From Welwitschia mirabilis (lineage: Eukaryota > Gnetophyta > Gnetopsida > Welwitschiales), in NCBI GenBank assembly GCA_051453625.1, contig JBOZIK010000001.1, forward strand, positions 122,053,466-122,117,465: 64,000 nt of DNA. Direction: 5' to 3'. A model generated the notes under the pieces. The model did not search any database. It saw only the letters and a list, made by a program, of their open reading frames with translations, and was not told the origin of the DNA. Made by a program: the position numbers and the translations under genes. Below, one piece after another: positions 1 to 12,090 of this stretch. Position 1 is the stretch's first letter; each line of letters opens with the position of its first letter.

Positions 1-258
1 TCGTGGGGCGAAACGCACATCACACCCACCCACTCGTCGGGCGAAACGCACTCTTGCACAGGTTGGTTTGTTGGATGCAATGTTGTGCTAGCGGGTTATC
101 ATAGATACGGAATGGAAAGGTTGATACAATGAGTACAGAGGTAAATAACGAGATACGTAAACGGAGTGGAAGTTGTTACACATCGTTGTAGTTCGGAAAC
201 CAGAACCATTTATGGCTTCACCGGCTACATGTGACACTGGTGCTGTGAACAATGTGGC
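1..258. other. CpG-retaining flank, no gene recognised
   Basis: This stretch carries about 15 CpG dinucleotides in 240 bases, whereas most of the window has only a few per kilobase. It ends where the left LTR of Copia-A begins near 259, so it looks like the sequence the element landed in. No ORF of useful length and no known domain was seen. The base composition suggests DNA that was not heavily methylated, or that arrived recently. Confidence 0.5.
6..51. repeat. Direct repeat of GGGCGAAACGCAC
   Basis: The 13-mer GGGCGAAACGCAC occurs at 6-18 and again, identical, at 39-51, giving a 33-bp period. A TCGT lies just upstream of each copy (1-4 and 34-37). The window edge cuts the array, so more units may lie to the left. 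Confidence 0.75.
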
Positions 259-440
259 TTATTAGGTAATAAGAGTGTCAAAAATGAAGAACACAAGATT
301 TCCAAAATATAAATTTATTTCTCCTCTTCCACTTATTCAGCAATGATCTTGCTTAAATAGATAAGCATATCACTAAGATGTTCACATATACCTAGGCACG
401 GGAGCATGATATATACTAATCTTAGTGATTTCCCCATTAA
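259..440 (-). repeat. Copia-A left (3') LTR, homologous part
   Basis: The sequence from about 259 aligns with that from 5030, sharing for example TTTCCAAAATATAA and a following T-rich block. Homology is clear for about 170 bases and then fades, so the inner LTR boundary is uncertain. Confidence 0.65.
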
Positions 441-869
441 TGTGGAAATACACTCTCTTCCAAGAAAAAACTACAGCACTTGGGTGAAAATCTTGGGAAT
501 ATGACCTACAATAAAAACCTCTAGAAAGAAGTTTTCATGTGAGAAAAATGTCAATTTATCCATAATAGATAGGCTTATTTATGTGCATTACATATCTCAT
601 AATGTTAGGCTAAAAATGTATACTACACAATCCATAGTACTAGGACATACTCATCCTACACATCTCGTAGTACTAGGATTAGATGTAACTTCAATTAGAG
701 ACTCAAAACTTAAATGAAGCCCATGATGTATAAGAAAGAAATAAGTTTGACTTAACTCATCATGAATTCAATTTTGGATTAGAAATACTAAAACTTCTCT
801 TAACCAAGTATCTTTGTTTGATCAGCAATTATTGATTTTATGATCTGATGATATACTAGTGTAATGACT

Positions 870-965
870 TCATGCTATATAAGTTTATTAATTTTATGGA
901 TCAACTCCCATGTACCATTTTCTATAAGAGAATGATATTTTTATTTTATGGCTTGAGCCCATTGA
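870..965 (-). pseudogene. Copia-A reverse transcriptase, N-terminal edge only
   Basis: Minus-strand translation gives HNQWAQAIK, a stop, then SLIENGTWELI. This matches the conserved start of the copia RT_2 domain (W..A...E...L..N.TWEL). The following core, including the YVDD active site, was not found between here and the left LTR. The relic therefore cannot encode polymerase. Confidence 0.75.
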
Positions 966-1369
966 TTATGTAGAATAATGTATTTTAAAGAAGTTGGTTT
1001 AACAGTAAAAATTAAATGAAGCTCATCAACATTATCATCATGAGTTGTATGCGAGCTATATCTGGTTTTCATTTTACCCTCTTTATCATCATGAATATCT
1101 TAAAGAGTAGACTATAAGCAAGTACTATGATGTCACCTATGGGTAGTTTCAACTTCTTTACTCAAGTAATCTCTTGAATTACTACTAGAACTATGATTAA
1201 AAGTGCTTAAAGCACCAAATTTCTTAATTTCTATAGGTTGAAAAGAAATCATACCAATATAAGGAACTAGAGTAGAATTAGTAGCTACATTTCCCCCTTT
1301 AACTATAGGATATTGAGCATTTAATATGTTACTATGTTAAAGAAAGAATGAAGCTTTAAAATATTAAAC

Positions 1370-2265
1370 TAAAAATCATTGTTTAAAGTCTCTAAAAAAA
1401 AGAAATTATGAGAAACAATGATCTTCTAATGCTTTGAAAGATAAACTCAATAACCATTCTAGTCAGTTGGATATCCCACAAAGATGTTGATATGAGTATG
1501 TGCTCTAAATTTATCATGATGTTTGTATGGAATATGGATGTAGCACTTGTAACCAAAAACATGAAAGTGGTACAACTTCAGCTTGTATCCATACTACTTC
1601 TTAGCTGGAGATACTCCTTTTTTAGTATATTGACTAACATGATTATTAATATACATAATAGTATTCACTTCTTTGCCTTAAAGATAGATCTTATAGCCAC
1701 TAAAATACATCATGAAATATGTCATATTCATAATTGTATGATTAAAACACTTAGTAATGCCATTTTATTGAGGTGTCTTAGGGCATGTCCTAAAATGATG
1801 AATTCCTTCAGAAGCAAGAAATTTTTTAAACTGGATAGATGTATATTCACCACCATTATCTAAGTGAAAAGTCTTAATCTAATAATCAACTTGCTTTTCC
1901 ACTTTTTTTTTTTTTGAACTTGTTGAAAATTTCCAAGGTCTGAGATTGGAAATTAATAAAATAAACCCAATTCATTTGGTAATAGTTATCAATAAAAGAT
2001 ATAAAGTAATAAAAGCCATTTTAGAAAGTGGAAACTAGCATAGGTCTACATAGGTCACTATGAATAAGTAGAAGCTTTTAATTAGTATGCAATTTACTTG
2101 GTGAAAGCTATTGTCTAGTCATTTTACCCATTACACATGCTTTACACTAAGGAAAATTCTATGAGATAAACAGAAGAAGCTAATAGCCATTCTCATGCAT
2201 TACATTAATTGTGCAAGGAGTAGGATATCCTAATCGAGCATGCCATAGTAGTGAGAGAGAGATTT
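1370..2265 (-). pseudogene. Copia-A GAG-pre-integrase and integrase relic
   Basis: Read on the minus strand, LLWHARLGYPT near 2216-2262 is the GAG-pre-integrase motif (WH.RLGH). The integrase core follows with DNGGEYTS at about 1837-1860, holding the second catalytic Asp, then KKFLASEGIHHFR. The QQNGVVERKN region is damaged by a stop. HHDKF and IFVGYP near 1460-1530 match the C-terminal part of copia integrases. The 123-residue plus-strand ORF at 1492-1863 is antisense to this and is not a gene. Confidence 0.85.
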
Positions 2266-2489
2266 CACCTTGGAAAATTGTGTAAGCTATCTCTCACATT
2301 TGGATACAATAATAAAGATAAATAAGTTTTCCATCCATGTAGCCTTTTATAACTAGATTTTGATTACATTAAAAAAATATCCACTAAGTACTTCATCATA
2401 GAAATTGAGTGATCTTCTCAAACTAGAGTGGAAAGTAATAGAAGATGTGATCTCAAAGAAGGCACATACAAAATGTTAGAAATAGTTTT

Positions 2490-2665
2490 TGAAAAAAGCG
2501 ATGTTAAGTTAAGGGTAACCAAATCATAGCCTTTCAGTAGAACTAGAGTTATGTCTACCAAATAATCCTAACTTGATGCTTGGATGAAGTCATCAAAATA
2601 ATCATGCAAATAAGCCATGTAATGCATAGCTCCTGTGTTAAGAATCTAGGTCTCGTCATGAGGTA
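2490..2665 (-). pseudogene. Copia-A aspartic protease relic
   Basis: Minus-strand translation reads DET, a stop, then ILNTGAMHYMAYLHD, matching the copia retropepsin start (WILDTGA..HM). The catalytic Asp of DTG is Asn here (AAC at 2638-2640 on the minus strand), a single G-to-A change. Downstream there are further in-frame stops. Confidence 0.75.
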
Positions 2666-2799
2666 TTTGCTCACTCATACCCACAAATTTAGAATTTTCA
2701 AAGACTACATTTGACTCAAAATTTTCATACCACCAAGAAAATTGGATTCTTCAATAAATAAATTAGCCTTAGGTGGAGATTTAATCTTATCCTAAGATA

Positions 2800-4300
2800 T
2801 CTGATAGAGGTTTGTGGTATGACCTTAACTTCTGCATCGTGAGCATTGATGCTTGTTTTTCTTTGGAGTAGAAGTATGCTCAACTTGCTTCTTATTTGGT
2901 TGAATATGCTTAAAGTTATTTTGTTATTTTTGTTGAGCCTTACCCTTTTTATGATGTGATGTCTTTGATGGATGAGAGTTGCTAAAAGACTGTTTATGTC
3001 TAAAAGAAGAACCATGAGACTGAGAGACTTTACATGCTACATTAGAGAACAAGGACCCTATGAAGTTAAGTTATGCTTTTGCAGTACTAACATCCTTACT
3101 GGGCATGGTAAAGTTCATATTTTATGGCTGCTTACTTTCATGAAGAGACAAAATGTAGCTATGAAGAGATGGATCCCCCAAATAACAATGAACCAACTTT
3201 ATGTAATTAATAGAACTTTATTTGTTGGATCTATCCTAGCAATCTTTGCTTTAATATCCATTATCTAAGCTATGAAATTATGCATTTTATCCTTTTTATA
3301 ATGAATATTGTACATGATTATAATGAAACTAATTAGTTCTAGATCATTCTTTGCCTAACATGTATCCCGCAAAGTATAATAGTTGATATAACTAGACTTT
3401 CTTTGATTAATCAACTTTTTATGTGAAGTGGCCACTAATTTTTGCAGTATCTATGTGAGTTTGAAATCAATGGATTACCATGCATCTTTTTCATTTGAAT
3501 TCTGAAGAGGAACATCTATTTTTTTAAAAAAAAACTGATTAAAATAAAAAATGTGCATTATGGACACAAAGTCTTCATTCTAATCCTTCCAACTCTAATC
3601 ATCATGCAACATCACTATAAGATTGGCCATTATTCCAGTAGTTAATACTAGCATAAAGATCTTTGACAAAATATAAAATTTACCTTTTAATGTCATAGCC
3701 ATGATGAATACTAAAAAAAAGAGAGAAGGGTTAATAAGTTAAGAGATAAAGTTAATAGAGTTAAATTTCAGAGAGATCTCACTCACATCCACTACTAAAA
3801 AAAAGATCTATCCAACACACAAAGAAAACTTATCAAAATCTAAAATAAGGAAAAAGGTAGTAAAAAATAAAGAACAATGGTATACTTACCTAAAAAGGGA
3901 TCTTTCTCTCATCCATAAGTTCAAATGATCTATATGAGCCACAATGCAATAAATAAAAAAATAAGGTTACAACAGAGAGATATAGTTACAATGAAAAGAA
4001 ATCAATTATAAAAATCGAAGTGATCTATTCAAACTACAATGTGTGATAACAAAGAAAAATCCCCCTTAAATAGGAAAAAAACCTATGCATATGGTAATGA
4101 AAAATGTAGATTTTTCAAGTTTAGAGCCTACTTTCAAATTTGAATAGTAATCACATCCTCTCTAAGGGGGGTACCCTTGCCTTCTAAGGGGTAAAAGAAT
4201 AAAAGTGTAAATCACCTTGATGGAACATCTAAGTCATCGATCAGTTTTGATTACCTCAGCTATATACCCCCTTAAGGAAGAGTACCATGTAATGTTGGTG
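2800..4300 (-). pseudogene. Copia-A gag relic with zinc knuckle
   Basis: A CCHC knuckle relic reads HQCSRCRS*GHTTN at about 2808-2851, with the last Cys lost and one stop, after a Lys-rich stretch as in copia gags. The region up to about 4250 has scattered gag-like minus-strand reading, but I could not align it domain by domain. The small ORFs at 2725-3015 and 2972-3268 fall inside it and are not separate genes. Confidence 0.55.
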
Positions 4301-5014
4301 ATTTATTTATACCTTACACTTAGTAAATTTTGACTTAAAAAATTTTAAAATTAATTACACTTATGGCTCCTTGTCAACTTGGTAATGAAATCCAAGTAGA
4401 ACCTATCACTGTGCTTTTGGCCTTCACTCAATTTACCCTCGATTATCAAGGTGTACATGAGAATTGAGACCTTGAGATGCCTAGGATGTTTTTGCTTAAG
4501 AGAGACACCACTATTCATGTAGCTCAAACTTCACATTTAAGGTAGTTAAGACTACATAATAAGCTTAGAGGGTAGTGTATCTTGACACTGATCTTTATCT
4601 ATGTAAGGCTCCCCATGCTAGCCACCAAACAAGACTTATTGCTAGTATAAAACATGATGTATTTAGAAGTGAAAGTAATTTCCAATTTTAAACCTTAATC
4701 ATAAAAAACTAAAATTTAAGTATGAGAAAGAAAAAATGAAAACACCAAAAAAGACATACATGAGGATAGGGTTTGATTTGGTATAGTTAATATAGAGGAT
4801 CTTGCTTAATTAATCTAAACTTAGCTCAATCTACCCAAATCATAAAAATAGTCTAAGTAAAAGAAAATATGCTTAAAAACTAAGATGGGGGCTTACAAGT
4901 ACAAAAAATGCCCAAAAAACAAGAGTTACCAAGAAGCTTCAGGAGTTATCAAGAAGCATAAGAAGCACAAGTGCTTAAGGAGTTATCAAGAAAATTATGG
5001 AACCTTAGCCTAGA

Positions 5015-5029
5015 ATCTCTGATATCACT
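5015..5029 (-). promoter_or_regulatory. Copia-A primer binding site (initiator Met-tRNA type)
   Basis: On the minus strand the bases next to the LTR read AGTGATATCAGAGAT, close to the usual TGGTATCAGAGC primer site of copia elements. It lies directly against the right LTR and shows that the right LTR is the 5' LTR. Confidence 0.75.
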
Positions 5030-5230
5030 TGTTAGAAAACAATAGTGCCAAAAATTAAGAGCATAAGATTTCCAAAATATAACTTTATTTTTCCTCTTCT
5101 ACTTATTTAACAAAGAGCTTACTTAAATATACAAGTACACCACTAGGGTTTTCATGTATCTCTAGTCATTGGACCATAGTGTGTACTAGCCTTACATAAC
5201 TATGGTTTCAAGACAATTCCAAACTTTGTC
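5030..5230 (-). repeat. Copia-A right (5') LTR, homologous part
   Basis: Begins TGTTAGAAAACAATAG beside the primer site and aligns with the left copy for about 170-200 bases. The outer end is not defined because the sequence enters the gap at 5297. Confidence 0.65.
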
Positions 5231-5296
5231 TAAGGGCATGCTAAGGAAAATTTTCCTACTCATCGCCTAAACTAGTTATTTATTATTTGTGGATAA

Positions 5297-5396
5297 NNNN
5301 NNNNNNNNNNNNNNNNNNNNNNNNNNNNNNNNNNNNNNNNNNNNNNNNNNNNNNNNNNNNNNNNNNNNNNNNNNNNNNNNNNNNNNNNNNNNNNNN
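5297..5396. other. Assembly gap, 100 N
   Basis: Exactly 100 N, a default unknown-size gap. The flanks do not overlap each other visibly. Confidence 1.
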
Positions 5397-5525
5397 TGAC
5401 AGGGGTTATACGCTTCCTTCATATTTCCAGTCGAGTGAGCTTATGCTGCCTGTAGCCAACCCAGAATCACCAGTTGTTAGGACGACCAAACCGCATATAT
5501 TGACACGCTTCGCTCACTAACGGAA
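5397..5525. other. CpG-retaining patch
   Basis: About nine CpGs in 125 bases, abruptly different from the AT-rich DNA on its right. An open frame of about 40 codons ends at 5520, but no domain is recognised. It resembles 1-258 in composition and may be the other flank of the Copia-A insertion site. The intervening gap prevents proof. Confidence 0.45.
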
Positions 5526-8500
5526 CTAATTTTCTACTTTTTGTGGCTTAACCTATCATTAAAAATATATATAATTTCTTCCTAGTTTAAAACAATGTTG
5601 TAAGGGTGTTTGTAATATGTTCTTAAATCTTTCTAGAGCTTAGGGAAATGTTTGCTTATCCTTTTGCTAATAGTTCATTATCTCTTTTATTAAGGCATTT
5701 GTCTTATGATTTGGAAAAAATTTGTAGTGAAGGCCTTATTGAGATCAAACCAAGTTATAATGGAAAAGGACTTGAGGATGTGAAGCCATGATTTTGCCTT
5801 CTTTTTTAAAGAAAATAAGAACAAGATGATCCCAAGGGTGTCATACATATTTTGATATTAGGGCACAATTAATATCATGTACTCAACACTCTTAAAGTAT
5901 AGGTATGAGTCCTTCAATTGTAAACCATGGAAGTAAACCAAAAGTTGGATGGTAGAAGGATTGAAACCAAAAGTTGGATGGTAGAAGGATTGAATTCTAA
6001 CCTTTGGTTCATGGATGATTGCACTATATATTAAGATCTTCCTAAATATTATGGTTGAAGGTAATTATCAAGATTTTACTTAGGTTGATTACTATGTGAT
6101 GCATTAGCTTAGTCTTTAAATACCTCTTAGTAAGGTAGTAGGTAGTTAATTAATCAATTCTATAGTGGTTAGAGAATGGTTCATTAAAGAGAAATGAGAA
6201 ATTAATGGCATTGTTTAAGTTTTGTTGTTATTAAAATGAGGAGGTTTTTTTTATTTTAATTTTTATTTACGTTTTCTTGAGTGATGGAAGCTTGTTTTCT
6301 TTAGATGTGATTACGTGATTAATTTTGCTATATATTTTTTATTAAAAAAGGGATCCACTTTATTAAAGGAATTTTTGGTTAATCTACCTAACTTGTCATA
6401 GATCCAAGACATGCAAGGTTTAAGATATATTTTAGATAAGTTGTAGGAAGGTTTTTTATAGAGTCCAAAAGACATAGGTTTTATCAGTTTTAATAGAGGT
6501 TTTAGGATAAGAATAAGAGTTTTCTACATAGGAATGCTGATAGCGCTGATCAAGGAAGGTGGCGATACTAATTTGGTTGTGACTTTTAATTATAGAAAAA
6601 CAAATAGATTTACTCAGTTCTCACAAAGTGATCAATGCATTAAGATTGTAGAAAAACAGAACAGGAATGAAAATTTAAGCACACGTGAAGCCAATCTTAA
6701 TGAAATCGTAATTTTTTTTTAGATTTTTAATGTTTATAATAGTGAATTCATATAGAAAATTCAAAATCAAAATAAAATGTAGAGAGAACACAAGTTGAAA
6801 CTTTTGAGTTTGTGTTTGTTAATGTAATCTACAAACACATTATTATACCCACACATAAATAAGTTAGAGTAAAAACTAAAGAAACTTTAAAACTAAAATA
6901 GTTTTAATATCATTAGAATGACTAACACCAATCTTTAGACTAGAAAAACTAAAAAGCTTGTAAGAAAGAAAAGTTTAAACTCTTCTCAGTAGCTACCATG
7001 CTATTGTCCTCAATAACAGTATTGAAATCTATCCATTTTATTTAATAAATCAAATTTAACTAAGTTAATACTTAGTATCATTCTTTTACAAGAATAATTA
7101 GGTAGGTTTTTAGAAGTCACACAATCTTACTTATTACAAGTTACAATTAAAATAAAGAAAAATAAGTGTTTTGAGAATAGTAGTTTTGAAACTTTAATAG
7201 GAAAGTATGGAAGTGAGTAAGATCTAAGTTTTCACTGACTTTTTATTTTACAATCCTTCACTCTGATGATATCCTATGCTTTCCTATAAAACACTTAAAA
7301 CTATCAACTTTGATGGTTTAAGTTATGGTGACATAATATCATTCACCATATGAAGATTGATGAACTTAATTACCACTTGATCCTTCATAGTCTTGGAATA
7401 AAAATGGAAAGTAAGGGCCCTACGTATTCAAAATCCACGAAATTACAAAAAATTAGATCAATTTATTATGAAATTCACTTAAATAAAAATGGAACATAAT
7501 AGTTAAGTTATTACTTAAGTATTATAAGTACAAAATGAATCACAACTTGAAATCAAAAGAAAAATAACTTTTATATATTAAAGAAAACACATTACATAAA
7601 AGGAATATGGATGTAGGTAGAACTTCTTAGGCTATTCTTAAAAGTAATCTCAATCTTAAATAAGTTCTTAGAAGGCCATTAAGACTAGATGCTTTAAAGG
7701 TTTTATCTTTGTCAAAAATAGAGGAGGTTACAATGGAGGCATTAAGGCTCTTTTATAGGCGAGAATAGGGGTGAAGGGTGATTACAAGCCTTTGGCTTAA
7801 TAATGGAATTAAGTAGGGAATTTATCATTTTTATTATATCATCATGATTCAACAAACACTTGGTTCTTGGATGCTATTATTTATGCTAAATACTGCATTG
7901 ACATGTGTCTTTACCATCATCCTATCCATTAATGCCATATGTAACTACTTCATGTTATTATCATTCTTGCCACATGTTATCAAAGATGCAAGTTATTCTC
8001 AAGGTAAAATTTAATTAAATCCATAACTTCATTTAAGTAAATTTTGCATGACAAGTCAGGAACATGAGAATTAACGAATTCTACTTTGAAGAAATAGAAA
8101 CGCCAAGTGGCCTGAATGACAACACTGGCATTTTAAGTTGGATTATCTTTAATTTTAATCTTATCCTTGAAAGTGAAATAAATATTTTTAAAATGTTATG
8201 GCAAATGATAAGTTCATAATTATTATAAAAAGTAAATGAAAGACACTTTTTTATGATAAAATCAATTATATTACTGTCTTCTATTAAGATAAATTAATCA
8301 GTTAACTTAATCAAAATGTCAATTTTTACATGTTAATAATTATCAAGGTTATTGAGATGACATACTTTAGAATTAAATAGAAGAACTTAGTAAAATGCAT
8401 GAAACTATAAATTCACACCTAGAAAATCAAACACGCACCTCAAAAATCAAAGTACAAAAATAAAAAATCTCATTAGGGTATTATAACAAAGAATGATTAG

Positions 8501-8940
8501 AAATCAAAGATTATAAGGTACCCTTGCTACTTAAACCATCTAAAATCCTAATGATGTTAAAAAAGATTAAAACATAGTAACTAGAAGTGGACTTAATTAT
8601 ACTCATAAATCTTTAACATCAAATCATAACAAGTTTTTTAAGAACACAACTAATGTTGATATAGAAATCCTTTAGACTTCAACTTTCTCTTCAGGTTTAA
8701 CTTCTAAATCAAACACTAACACCAAATCTGTTAAGAAATAAATAACATCATGAATTAAGATATTGAAAACTAACCCCACATATTATGAATACCTTAAGGA
8801 CTTAATATAAAATGTGAGTATTAACTTATCCTTTTGAAAACTCTTACAAAAGGTATGGAAAGACTTACTGAAAAGAAAATAGAAAAGATCCATATCTATT
8901 AATGTTTTACTACTTGATCCATAACCAATTTAGCCATACA
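5526..8940. other. Unassigned AT-rich DNA
   Basis: No gene, LTR pair or domain could be supported here apart from a small tandem repeat near 5936. The ORF at 6534-6722 has no recognisable content. Part of 7640-8110 has LTR-like composition and might belong to the 5' end of Gypsy-B, but no partner copy was found. Confidence 0.5.
5936..5993. repeat. 29-bp tandem duplication
   Basis: Two identical adjacent 29-base units (5936-5964 and 5965-5993) containing AAAGTTGGATGGTAGAAGG. Perfect identity in strongly decayed surroundings suggests a recent duplication. Confidence 0.9.
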
Positions 8941-8988
8941 AAAGTGCCCAAAATTTAAAGACCCAAGGGCTTCAATAGTGAATGTTAT

Positions 8989-9250
8989 GTTAAAGTCTTA
9001 ATTAATATTAGATCTAATGTTAATATCATGCTAATTTATATATTTAAAAAGCTTGGTTTACATACTATGTTGGAATCCATAAAAATATTTTTATAGTTGG
9101 CTGATGGAATGATAGAAAGAATCATACAAATTATGAAAGAGTACTTATTCAAGCTAAAGATGCCTCCTACCAAATTGATATCATGATGATTGAATTTAAG
9201 CATAATGCAAGTTATCCTTTACTTTTAAGAAGAGCTTTTTATGCCACCTC
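8989..9250 (+). pseudogene. Gypsy-B protease relic
   Basis: Translation LINIRSNVNIM...FKKLGL corresponds to the gypsy retropepsin start LIDLGASVNLM...KKLGL. The catalytic Asp is Asn (AAT at 9004-9006), again a G-to-A type change. LADGMIERI downstream fits the LADRS segment of these proteases. Confidence 0.75.
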
Positions 9251-9378
9251 TCATTGTATCATATAATTGAAATGATGGAGTTTCATATTAGTAATTGGAA
9301 ATTCATGATTAGAGAATTTGATGTAGCTAAAAAAGACATAGAAAAATACTTAAAATTTAATGAAACATTAGGTTAATA

Positions 9379-10880
9379 ATGATTCTTCCATATCACCTCA
9401 TGGAGGAAATGATCTTCACCTTACATGATGAGACTTTATTTGATGATCATCTTGAATATTTCAATATTCTAGATAGCTTTACTTCTTTGAATTCTTACAA
9501 CCACAATGATGATTTTTTAAGAAATGATCTGTATGAGGGAAAAAATGAGATGTTTGAAACTCTTACTAAAAATGAAAATCCATATTCTATAAGTAAGGAT
9601 TATGTAATTTAGCTAAAGAAATTAACCAATGATTTAAAGTACATCTTTTTATATGATAATCCTAATAAACCATTGGTGATTAGTGTCCAACATACTTCTA
9701 AATTTATTACCAAAAAAAAAAAAACAACTTTGATTGATCTTCTTACATAAAAACTGCATGCCTTTGTTTAGATCCATAAAGACCTCATCACAATTCCTCC
9801 ATCTATTGTTCAACGTAATATCTACTTAGAGAACATTGCTAAATCAATTAGGTTACCCTAAAGAAGATACAATCTAGCCCTTAATCAAATTATTAAATGT
9901 GAAATAATTAAACTCATAGATGCTATAATTATCTATGCCATTTCTAATAATGAGTGGATTATCACCTTAACTATGATGTCAAAGAAAGATGAGAAATTGA
10001 GGATGTGCATAGATTTTAGAAAACTCAAGGTGGTAACCAATAAAGATCATTATCTATTATCATTTATTGATTAAGTACTTAAATGCATTCAAAGTCACTC
10101 AGATTTTTTTTTTTAATGGTTATAGTGGATACAATCAAGTTTGATAGTTAGTGAGGATTAATCTAAAACAATCTTTATCTCTTCATTTGGATGTTTTCCT
10201 TTATGAAAATGCCCTTTGATTTATCAATGCACCAAGTACCTTGCAAAGAACCATCACATTTCAAGTGAAGGCATAAGAATGAACCTAGCTAAAATTGCCA
10301 TTATTTATAATCTTCTTAAACTTATGAATGTCAAAAAACTTAGATATTTTATTGGGAAGACTGGTTTATACTAAAATTTCATTAATGATTATGCCAAAAT
10401 TTGTAAACCTCTTTATTTTTAATTCATGAAAGATGTTAAATTTAATTAGAATGCTAAAAATATTCTAATAACCTAAAAGACAAAATTACATTTTAGCCTA
10501 TTATAGAAGGAGGTGATTAAGCTAAGGATTTTAAGTTAATATGTAATGTAAGAAACATATACATAGGTGGTGTATTGGTTTAAAAAGTTGAGAAGGGATA
10601 TAATATTATTAGCTACATTAGTAAGACCCTCTTCAGTGCTAAACATAACTATGAAAACATAGAAAAAGAAATGTTAGCAATTATCTTTTATTTAGACAAA
10701 CATAGGCATTACCTTCTTAGGTTTTATATCAATGTTTATACTGATAATGTTACAATCCATTATCTTATGACTAAAAAGGACTTTAGTGCTAGATTAATTA
10801 GATGCATGTTGTTAATGTAATAATTTCTCACCATCATTAATAAAGCAAGAAAAGACAACTATGTTGTAGATCATTTATCT
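9379..10880 (+). pseudogene. Gypsy-B reverse transcriptase and RNase H relic, YxDD region deleted
   Basis: An acidic linker (open at 9379-9612) leads into RT. MCIDFRKLKVVTNKDHY starts at about 10003, then NGYSGYNQ and FINAPSTLQRT follow near 10230-10255. The sequence then jumps directly to the region after the active site (EGIRMNLAKI near 10268), so the palm segment with the YxDD motif has been deleted. The tether KKLRYFIGKTGLY and RNase H follow, with KHNYENIEKEMLAI and VYTDN near 10640-10745. The enzyme could not have been functional after this deletion. Confidence 0.85.
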
Positions 10881-10949
10881 CAAATTCTTTAAGACAAAAG
10901 ATCTCTTCACTTCTCATCTAATCTTCTCATTGAGGATTTCTTTCTTGAG

Positions 10950-12090
10950 GAATAACTCTTTGCAATTAAAAACATTTTACTTTATATCCTCTCAACATCC
11001 TAATCCATAGTATGCAAACATTGTCAATTACTTAGTTGCTATGAAAAGTCCTTAGCATTAGACCAAAAATCAATGAAAATCATTTCTTCATAGAATAGAA
11101 GATTATGGATGGTATCAACCACATTTGTATCATAGGTGTAAAAACCAAATCATGTGTAAGTGTATACTTGAATGGGAATAAAAAGGTATACTAACTTTAT
11201 ATCATGGTGGTACATGTGGTGGATATTTTAGTGTCACAATACAAGCATAAAAATTTTACATGCAGGATTTTATTACCCCACTCTTTTTTAGAACTCTTTT
11301 AACTTTGCTAGAAGATGTTATACTTTCCAATACTTTAGAAGCCTTTCTACAATATAATACATGGCCTTATAACCTATTGTAAAATTTGAAGCTTTTAATT
11401 GTTGGGATATTGATTTCATAGGCCCTTTAAAACCATCTTCTTATAATAAAAGCTATATTCTTATGGCTATTGTTTATGTGATTAAGTAGGATGAGGCTAT
11501 TCTTGCTACTCCTAATAATGCTACAACTGTTCATTTCCTTTGTTTAAATATCTTTCACAGGTTTGATTTTTTAAGGCCTTTTATTAATGACTAAAAAACT
11601 CATTTCATAAATAAAACCCTTATAAAACTTCTTATTTTAAAAAGAATAGAACATAAAATTACTAATGCTTATCATCCTCAAACTAATGGTCAAGCAAAGA
11701 ACTCTAATAGAGAAATAAAAAAGATTCTCTAAAGACTTATGTCAAAGAATAAAAAGTCATAGTCTCTCAAACTTAACAATTTTCTTATAGGCTTATCATA
11801 CATATTGGTGTAATTTCCTTCTTCATATAAACTTGTATATGGAAATATATATGTTATTTTAATTGATGTATACTATAACTCATATGAAATGGTGCATTAA
11901 CTTAATACTTTTGATCTTGATGAGAATATTCAATATCATCTAGTACGATTGCAATACCTTGATGAAAAGTAAATTTGTGCTAATCATAAATTACTTATGC
12001 ATAAATATCAAGCTAGGGATACCCATTGTAAGAAACTTTTGTGTAAGTCTTTTAAAGTAGATTAATGAGTATTATTGTATAATACCTAAG
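10950..12090 (+). pseudogene. Gypsy-B integrase relic, catalytic Glu changed to Lys
   Basis: WDIDFIGP near 11404-11424 carries the first catalytic Asp and FIND near 11580-11591 the second. The third motif reads NAYHPQTNGQAKNSNREIK, where gypsy integrases have Glu. Here AAG at 11697-11699 gives Lys. Downstream, LVYGN and the Tyr/Lys-rich tail near 11990-12050 match the C-terminal domain. Several stops interrupt the frame. Confidence 0.85.

Larger units (their letters stand above)
259..5296 (-). mobile_element. Copia-A: decayed Ty1/copia retrotransposon, RT/RNase H largely deleted
   Basis: Two related LTR segments (from about 259 and from 5030) flank copia-order coding relics read on the minus strand: gag with zinc knuckle, protease, GAG-pre-integrase, integrase and the first part of reverse transcriptase. 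A Met-initiator primer site abuts the right LTR, which fixes the orientation. Only the N-terminal edge of RT is present near 875-963. The rest of RT and RNase H, normally more than 1 kb, is missing before the left LTR. All frames carry stops and shifts. The right end runs into an assembly gap, so a target duplication could not be checked. Confidence 0.85.

Noticed and set aside
1492-1863. 123-residue plus-strand ORF
   Set aside because: Antisense to the Copia-A integrase reading (DNGGEY motif on the minus strand). No domain of its own.
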